Below are positions 59,090 through 64,000 of a stretch of DNA of 64,000 bases, piece after piece. This DNA comes from Enterobacteriaceae bacterium ESL0689. GTDB lineage: Bacteria; Pseudomonadota; Gammaproteobacteria; Enterobacterales; Enterobacteriaceae. The translations under genes and the position numbers were made by a program. The stretch spans positions 1,364,001-1,428,000 of the forward strand of contig JAQTIF010000001.1 of assembly GCA_029433525.1 (NCBI GenBank), read 5' to 3'. Position 1 is the stretch's first letter; each line of letters starts with the position of its first letter. Below the pieces are notes generated by a model, which was given only the letters and a program-made list of their open reading frames with translations, was not told where the DNA came from and ran no database searches.

Positions 59090-60538
59090 ATGAAGTTTAT
59101 CATTAAATTATTCCCGGAAATTACGATCAAAAGCCAATCTGTGCGGTTGCGCTTTATTAAAATCTTAACCGGGAACATTCGTAATGTTCTTAAGGATTAT
59201 GATCAGACACTTGCCGTAGTTCGCCACTGGGATCATATCGAGGTGCGTGCGAAAGACGAAAATCAGCGCCTGCCTATTCGCGACGCGTTAACCCGGATCC
59301 CCGGCATTCACCATATTCTGGAGGTGGAAGATGTCCCTTTCACCTCGCTGCATGATATTTTTGAACAAACATTACCTCTGTGGCAGGATCAGCTGGTGGG
59401 TAAAAGTTTCTGTGTACGGGTAAAACGGCGCGGTAAACATCCCTTCACCTCTATTGATATTGAACGTTATGTTGGTGGCGGCCTGAATCAGCACATTGCC
59501 ACCGCACGGGTGAAACTGACCCATCCGGATGTGACTGTTAATCTGGAGATTGATAATGATCGTCTGTTACTGGTGAAAGGGCGCTATGAAGGTATTGGTG
59601 GCTTCCCTATCGGCACCCAGGAGGATGTGTTATCACTGATTTCCGGTGGCTTTGACTCCGGCGTCTCCAGTTACATGCTGATGCGTCGTGGTTGCCGCGT
59701 GCATTACTGCTTCTTTAATCTTGGTGGTGCGGCCCATGAAATTGGTGTTCGTCAGGTTGCCCATTATTTATGGAACCGTTTTGGTCGCTCTCATCGGGTA
59801 CGATTTGTAGCGATTAATTTTGAGCCGGTCGTGGCGGAGATCCTTGAAAAAATTGATGATAGCCAGATGGGCGTGGTACTGAAGCGCATGATGATGCGTG
59901 CCGCATCAATGATCGCCAGACGTTATGATGTCCAGGCGCTGGTGACCGGAGAAGCCTTAGGCCAGGTTTCCAGCCAGACGCTGACCAACCTGCGCCTGAT
60001 CGATAATGTCTCTGATACGCTGATCCTGCGGCCGTTAATCGCTTACGACAAAGAGCATATCATCAATCTGGCGCGGGAGATTGGCACGGAAGATTTTGCC
60101 CGCACGATGCCGGAGTATTGCGGAGTTATCTCCCGCAGTCCGACCGTAAAAGCGGTAAAAGAAAAAATTGAAGCAGAAGAAGCCGGTTTTGATTTCACCA
60201 TCCTCGACAACGTGGTGGCGGAAGCCAGCAATATTGATATCAGAGAGATTGGCCGTCAGACACAACAGGAGGTGGTGGAAGTAGAAACGGTGAGTTCATT
60301 TGGCGCTAATGATGTGGTGCTCGATATCCGTTCGGTTGATGAGCAGGAAGATAAACCGCTAACACTGGCGGGCGTCACGGTGGTATCCCTGCCATTTTAC
60401 AAACTCAGCAGTCAGTTTGCTGATCTCGACCAGAGTAAAACCTGGTTATTATGGTGTGAGCGTGGCGTGATGAGTCGTCTGCAGGCGCTGTATCTGCGTG
60501 AGCAAGGATACCATAACGTCAAAGTGTACCGTCCATAA
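59090..60538 (+). CDS. thiI: tRNA 4-thiouridine sulfurtransferase / thiamine biosynthesis ThiI
   Basis: The protein has 482 residues as in E. coli. Order of domains: ferredoxin-like and THUMP RNA-binding part (1-165), PP-loop adenylation domain with [14 protein letters not shown] at about 180-193, and a C-terminal rhodanese domain ending around [20 protein letters not shown], with the persulfide cysteine in WCERG. It adds sulfur to tRNA U8 and supplies sulfur for the thiazole of thiamine. Divergent from the xseB operon, as in E. coli. Confidence 0.97.
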   Translation: MKFIIKLFPEITIKSQSVRLRFIKILTGNIRNVLKDYDQTLAVVRHWDHIEVRAKDENQRLPIRDALTRIPGIHHILEVEDVPFTSLHDIFEQTLPLWQDQLVGKSFCVRVKRRGKHPFTSIDIERYVGGGLNQHIATARVKLTHPDVTVNLEIDNDRLLLVKGRYEGIGGFPIGTQEDVLSLISGGFDSGVSSYMLMRRGCRVHYCFFNLGGAAHEIGVRQVAHYLWNRFGRSHRVRFVAINFEPVVAEILEKIDDSQMGVVLKRMMMRAASMIARRYDVQALVTGEALGQVSSQTLTNLRLIDNVSDTLILRPLIAYDKEHIINLAREIGTEDFARTMPEYCGVISRSPTVKAVKEKIEAEEAGFDFTILDNVVAEASNIDIREIGRQTQQEVVEVETVSSFGANDVVLDIRSVDEQEDKPLTLAGVTVVSLPFYKLSSQFADLDQSKTWLLWCERGVMSRLQALYLREQGYHNVKVYRP

Positions 60539-60539
60539 T

Positions 60540-60585
60540 CACCGCTCAGCGGTGACCGGGAACGGCAACAGTGACTGTTCCCGGT
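60540..60585. terminator. Paired hairpins between thiI and yajL
   Basis: CACCGC/GCGGTG (60540-60554) and ACCGGGAAC/GTTCCCGGT (60555-60585) are two neighbouring stems between convergent genes. T runs are short, so termination is likely but may be Rho-aided. Confidence 0.5.
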
Positions 60586-60600
60586 TATCGGCTCACGGGA

Positions 60601-61194
60601 CTATTCTGCAGAATAGTTATAGATCCCCGCCGCCAGTACCAGTTGTGAGGCGACCTGATGTGCTTTTTCACGGCCCGCCAGTAAGTCAATAATTTTGAGT
60701 GCAAAATCAATCGCTGTTCCAGGCCCTTGACTGGTCAGCAGTTTAAACCGTGGGTCCCAGACGACACGCTTATCCTGCCACTGGTCGGCGGGAATGTGTG
60801 CTTTAAGCGACGGGAAGCCCGTCATATTGGCATGCGGAAAAAGATGATGGGGAACCAATACCGTGGCAGCAACCGCACAGATCGCGGCGACAATTCGCCC
60901 GGAGCGATGAAATTGCCTGATGGTTTCCACCAGCAATAGATTATCGCGCAAGCACTCTGCGCCTTTGATGCCACCGGGCAGGATAATGATATCAAAATCA
61001 CCGTCGGCAACCGCGACTAACGGCGCATCAGCCAGCAGTTTAACCCCGCGTGAACAGGTAATCGTCCGGTCACCGTCGTCAGCAACGCTGGCAATGGTGA
61101 CGTTAATACCGCCGCGAACCAGAAGATCAATCGTCGTGACTGCTTCGGTCTCTTCACTGCCGGGTGCGAGACAGAGGAGTGCGGATGCGCTCAT
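60601..61194 (-). CDS. yajL: Protein/nucleotide deglycase-like chaperone YajL (DJ-1 family)
   Basis: The protein has 197 residues. [20 protein letters not shown] and the nucleophile elbow [12 protein letters not shown] (with the reactive Cys, Cys106 in E. coli) fit the DJ-1/YajL family; Glu15 in GSEETEA is also present. The residue after CA differs from the E. coli CAAP pattern. YajL protects thiols and repairs glyoxal damage, and acts as a chaperone. The gene begins inside panE (41-base overlap), as in E. coli. Confidence 0.94.
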   Translation of the reverse strand: MSASALLCLAPGSEETEAVTTIDLLVRGGINVTIASVADDGDRTITCSRGVKLLADAPLVAVADGDFDIIILPGGIKGAECLRDNLLLVETIRQFHRSGRIVAAICAVAATVLVPHHLFPHANMTGFPSLKAHIPADQWQDKRVVWDPRFKLLTSQGPGTAIDFALKIIDLLAGREKAHQVASQLVLAAGIYNYSAE

Positions 61195-62068
61195 AGGTTT
61201 TCTCCTTATATTTTACCTGGGCATATAAATGGCTATTTACCGGTACGGCAAGACCGTGAGCCTGTGCGCGCTTGAGTAAAAAACCGCTGATATAGTCGAT
61301 TTCCGTCCGACGTTGCATCCGGATGTCCTGCAACATTGATGAAATATTTTCCGCTGTGCTGGCAATAATCTTATTGATATCAGCGAGTAGATTTTCCGCT
61401 GAGACCGGTATCCCTTCGCAGGCCATAACCGCCGCCACTTCCTGGCAGATGGCGGCCACCTCTCCTGGATAGTGACGTAAGTCACCATTACGACACCCTT
61501 TTAGTGCTGTCAATGGATTGATAACACAATTGACCGCCAGTTTACTCCAGGCGGCAGGATAGATATTCTCATGCCATATCACCTCCGGCAGGGCCTGATG
61601 CAGAATAGCGGTCAGATTGTGGCCGTTCCGGTAAGGATGTTTTGCCGGCCCGATATGGGTTATGCCACTGGCGACATGGACAATAGCATCATCGTCATGA
61701 CGTGCGGCATGGGTGGTGACACCGAGCAGCAGCGGTTGCGGCACGTTATGCAGCTCGTCAACCGGATTCATGCCATTGTGGATAAGCAGGATCGGTGAGG
61801 AGGGGGGTAAGGTGGTAGCCAGACGGTTGACCGCACTGGCAACCTGCCAGGCTTTTAGCGTTACTAATAACAGGTCACTGCTGGCGAGAAAGTCAGCATC
61901 ATTGGCGGTCAGTGTGTGACTGAATACAGCCCCCTCTTTTTTTCGCACATCGACATGACAGCATGGCTGCCGCTCACGCAACCAACCCTGAACTTCATGC
62001 CCCTGTTGATGTAATGCACTGAGCCATACTTGCCCCAGCGCACCACATCCCAGCAGGGTTATTTTCAT
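61154..62068 (-). CDS. panE: 2-dehydropantoate 2-reductase
   Basis: The protein has 304 residues. Reduces ketopantoate to pantoate with NADPH for coenzyme A synthesis. The N-terminal [20 protein letters not shown] is the NADPH site; [10 protein letters not shown] with the catalytic Lys region, [28 protein letters not shown] and [20 protein letters not shown] (catalytic Lys and Asn) follow. Divergent from yajQ, as in E. coli. Confidence 0.95.
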   Translation of the reverse strand: MKITLLGCGALGQVWLSALHQQGHEVQGWLRERQPCCHVDVRKKEGAVFSHTLTANDADFLASSDLLLVTLKAWQVASAVNRLATTLPPSSPILLIHNGMNPVDELHNVPQPLLLGVTTHAARHDDDAIVHVASGITHIGPAKHPYRNGHNLTAILHQALPEVIWHENIYPAAWSKLAVNCVINPLTALKGCRNGDLRHYPGEVAAICQEVAAVMACEGIPVSAENLLADINKIIASTAENISSMLQDIRMQRRTEIDYISGFLLKRAQAHGLAVPVNSHLYAQVKYKEKTYERIRTPLSRTRQ

Positions 62069-62202
62069 TATTTTTGCTCCTTAGCTGTGTCTGTCATCCG
62101 TCACGCTTGTGGCACCGGGTGCTAAACTTCCGGGAGAACAAGTTGAGTTATATGATGTTATCGGTATTATGCAACTTACAGAAAACAACATGAGAGGAAA
62201 AG

Positions 62203-62694
62203 ATGCCATCGTTTGATATTGTCTCTGAAGTTGATCTTCAGGAAGTTCGCAATGCAGTAGAAAATGCGGTTCGTGAAGTAGAGTCGCGTTTTGATTTTCG
62301 CCATGTTGAGGCTACTTTTGCCCTGAACGAAAAAGACAAAACGATTAAGGTGCTCAGTGAATCTGATTTTCAGGTTAACCAGTTACTGGATATTTTGCGG
62401 GCGAAGTTATTAAAAAGAGGGATTGAAGGCAGCACGATTGAGGTGCCGGAGGCGTTTATCCACAGCGGCAAACAGTGGTTTGTTGAGGCAAAACTGAAAC
62501 AGGGCATTGAAAGCGCCATTCAGAAAAAAATCGTCAAGCTTATCAAAGATAGCAAACTCAAAGTCCAGACGCAGATTCAGGGCGAGGAGATCCGGGTCAC
62601 CGGTAAATCCCGCGATGATTTACAGGCGGTCATGGCGCTGGTTCGTGGCGGCAATTTAGGTCAGCCGTTTCAGTTTAAAAATTTCCGCGATTGA
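62203..62694 (+). CDS. yajQ: YajQ family nucleotide-binding protein
   Basis: The protein has 163 residues, the family length. [20 protein letters not shown], then [40 protein letters not shown] and [20 protein letters not shown] are conserved. Relatives in Xanthomonas bind cyclic di-GMP; in E. coli the protein binds nucleotides and helps in growth under stress. It is convergent with yajR. Confidence 0.95.
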   Translation: MPSFDIVSEVDLQEVRNAVENAVREVESRFDFRHVEATFALNEKDKTIKVLSESDFQVNQLLDILRAKLLKRGIEGSTIEVPEAFIHSGKQWFVEAKLKQGIESAIQKKIVKLIKDSKLKVQTQIQGEEIRVTGKSRDDLQAVMALVRGGNLGQPFQFKNFRD

Positions 62695-62804
62695 TGATTG
62701 TGCCCCGTTTTTTGCTGGCAACCAGAGAATACCTCCCATTTATTCCTGATTGCCTGGCAGAAGATAAAAATCAGTACCACAGGCGGTTATCGCCGGGTGC
62801 ATTG

Positions 62805-64000
62805 CTAAACAGCCCCGGCCTGCATCTCCTGCATGACACGTTCAAGCTCAGTACGATTTGTGACCTTGCTGTCTATTTTGACATACACGGAATGTTCACT
62901 GGCGATAACCAGCGCCTGGGCGACACCTTTTTGCGCCAGCAGATCATCCTGTAGTGTTTCTTTTATCTTAATATGAGGGGGGATTTCGATTCGCAGGCTG
63001 CTGACATAAGCTGGCTCGTTCATCATACTGGCCACCAGTAGCCATAAAAATGCCAGCAGGGTGTTCAGCAAGAACACGGTTTGCGAATCAATGAAACCAT
63101 CGATCCAGCCGCCCAGCAGACCGCCAATCGCGACGCCAATAAATTGACAGGTCGAATAGATCCCCATTGCGGTGCCTTTATACCCGGCGGGTGACTCTTT
63201 ACTGACCAGTGAGGGCAGCAGGGCTTCCAGCATATTGAACGCGATAAAAAACAGCTGGACACCCGCCACCAGCGCCCAGAAATAGGTTCCGGCACCCCAG
63301 AGAATAATTTCCGCTACCAGCAGCAGGGCGATGCATAGCAGAAAAACTTGTTTCATCCTGCGTTTCTTTTCTGCATAAATGATAATCGGCAGAACGGAAA
63401 CAAAGGCAATTAATATCGTGAACAGATAAATTTTCCAGTGTTCTGCGGCGGGAAAATCCGCCATTTCCAGCTGGCCGGGCAAGGCAACAAAAGTCGCTAT
63501 CAGAATAGTATGCAGACACATAATGCCGAAGTTAAGCCTTAACAGCTTTGGATCGGCAAATACCTTATTAAAGGAACCCCGCACCATACCGGATTCACGG
63601 TTCAGCACATGATGATGGCTGTCAGGTATAATCCACAAGGTTAATATGATACCGATTATCGTCATCGCCGCTATCATCCAGAATAGGGCATGCAGCCCCA
63701 GATGATGCGTAATAATCGGGCCCAGAACCATAGCGATGGCAAACGTGATACCAAAACTGACACCGATAAAAGCCATCGCTTTTGTGCGGTTTTGTTCGCG
63801 GGTCAAATCAGAGAGTAACGCCATCACCGCGGCGGCAATGGCCCCGGAACCTTGCAGTGCACGACCGAGAATAATACCCCAGATCGTTGCGCTGGATGCG
63901 GCAATGATGCTGCCCAGCATAAAGATAAACAGACCACAGAGGATCAATGGTTTACGGCCAACCCGGTCAGAAAGCAGACCAACGGGAATTTGAAAAATGG
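62805..64000 (-). CDS. yajR: MFS transporter YajR with C-terminal YAM domain (partial)
   Basis: The gene runs off the right edge; the visible frame extends past its internal Met at 63947 with IFQIPVGLLSDRVGRKPLIL, the helix 2/3 motif. About 398 residues are seen, with membrane helices and, after about 320, a small ferredoxin-like C-terminal YAM domain (VSSLRIEIPPHIKIKETLQD and TNRTELERVMQEMQAGAV). GSGAIAAAVMALLSDLTREQ and GYKGTAMGIYSTCQFIGVAI are typical. E. coli YajR is a proton-driven exporter of unknown substrate. Position after yajQ agrees. Confidence 0.93.
   Translation of the reverse strand, partial: IFQIPVGLLSDRVGRKPLILCGLFIFMLGSIIAASSATIWGIILGRALQGSGAIAAAVMALLSDLTREQNRTKAMAFIGVSFGITFAIAMVLGPIITHHLGLHALFWMIAAMTIIGIILTLWIIPDSHHHVLNRESGMVRGSFNKVFADPKLLRLNFGIMCLHTILIATFVALPGQLEMADFPAAEHWKIYLFTILIAFVSVLPIIIYAEKKRRMKQVFLLCIALLLVAEIILWGAGTYFWALVAGVQLFFIAFNMLEALLPSLVSKESPAGYKGTAMGIYSTCQFIGVAIGGLLGGWIDGFIDSQTVFLLNTLLAFLWLLVASMMNEPAYVSSLRIEIPPHIKIKETLQDDLLAQKGVAQALVIASEHSVYVKIDSKVTNRTELERVMQEMQAGAV

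Noticed and set aside
62691-62954. 87-codon frame between yajQ and yajR
   Set aside because: Most of it overlaps the conserved C-terminal YAM domain of YajR on the other strand.

Overview
The window comes from a gamma-proteobacterium of the order Enterobacterales. Most housekeeping proteins (LysA, GalR, Aas, HemB, SbmA, ProC, RdgC, QueA, Tgt, SecD/F, NrdR, RibD/H, NusB, Dxs, IspA, ThiI, YajQ) read as close Escherichia-like orthologues of the same length. The species cannot be named from sequence alone. It looks like a genome with many local losses: several E. coli gene blocks are missing from otherwise conserved order, and a number of accessory genes are broken.

Layout. 1-6.2 kb is accessory: the 3' end of a FimH-like adhesin, an IS1-family element inserted in a small repeat, a lone TadG-like von Willebrand protein, a DUF3290/DUF421 membrane pair and an orphan mannose-type EIIA. 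6.2-11.9 kb is a sucrose cluster: a CscR-like repressor diverging from a sugar:H+ symporter, a GH32 invertase and an outer-membrane sugar porin. Two matching operators and a CRP site lie in the divergent region. 11.9-15.2 kb is lysR/lysA/galR. 15.4-19.0 kb is a second sugar locus (a DUF2961/GH172 enzyme, a LacY/CscB-type symporter and a Cra/ScrR-like regulator), possibly for difructose anhydrides or other fructofuranosides. 19.2-22.5 kb is an Rpn-type nuclease gene split by a complete group II intron whose own reverse-transcriptase gene is decayed. aas-lplT follow, and then a synteny break to hemB.

From 26.5 kb to the right end the order is the E. coli 8-10 minute region with deletions: hemB, ampH, sbmA, ddlA, (mdtG-like), proC, yaiI, aroL, ppnP, rdgC, brnQ, proY, acpH, queA-tgt-yajC-secDF, (VOC protein, WYL regulator, IS630), nrdR-ribD-ribH-nusB-thiL, dxs-ispA-xseB, thiI, yajL-panE, yajQ and yajR. 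Missing from their usual places are yaiW, phoA, mak-araJ-sbcCD-phoBR, malZ, tsx-yajI and pgpA-yajO.

The most interesting structures are as follows. (1) A 1.7 kb type VI secretion mini-island between ppnP and rdgC holds a frameshifted hcp, a DUF2778/Tlde1 L,D-transpeptidase effector and a small membrane protein as likely immunity. It is flanked by a 25-bp near-perfect direct repeat that overlaps the ppnP stop codon. (2) The GH172 locus. (3) The group II intron, whose predicted splice joins the two Rpn exons in frame. (4) A family of about 145-bp inverted-repeat elements, six copies, several of which begin exactly at the stop codon of the preceding gene. No tRNA, rRNA or CRISPR array was seen.
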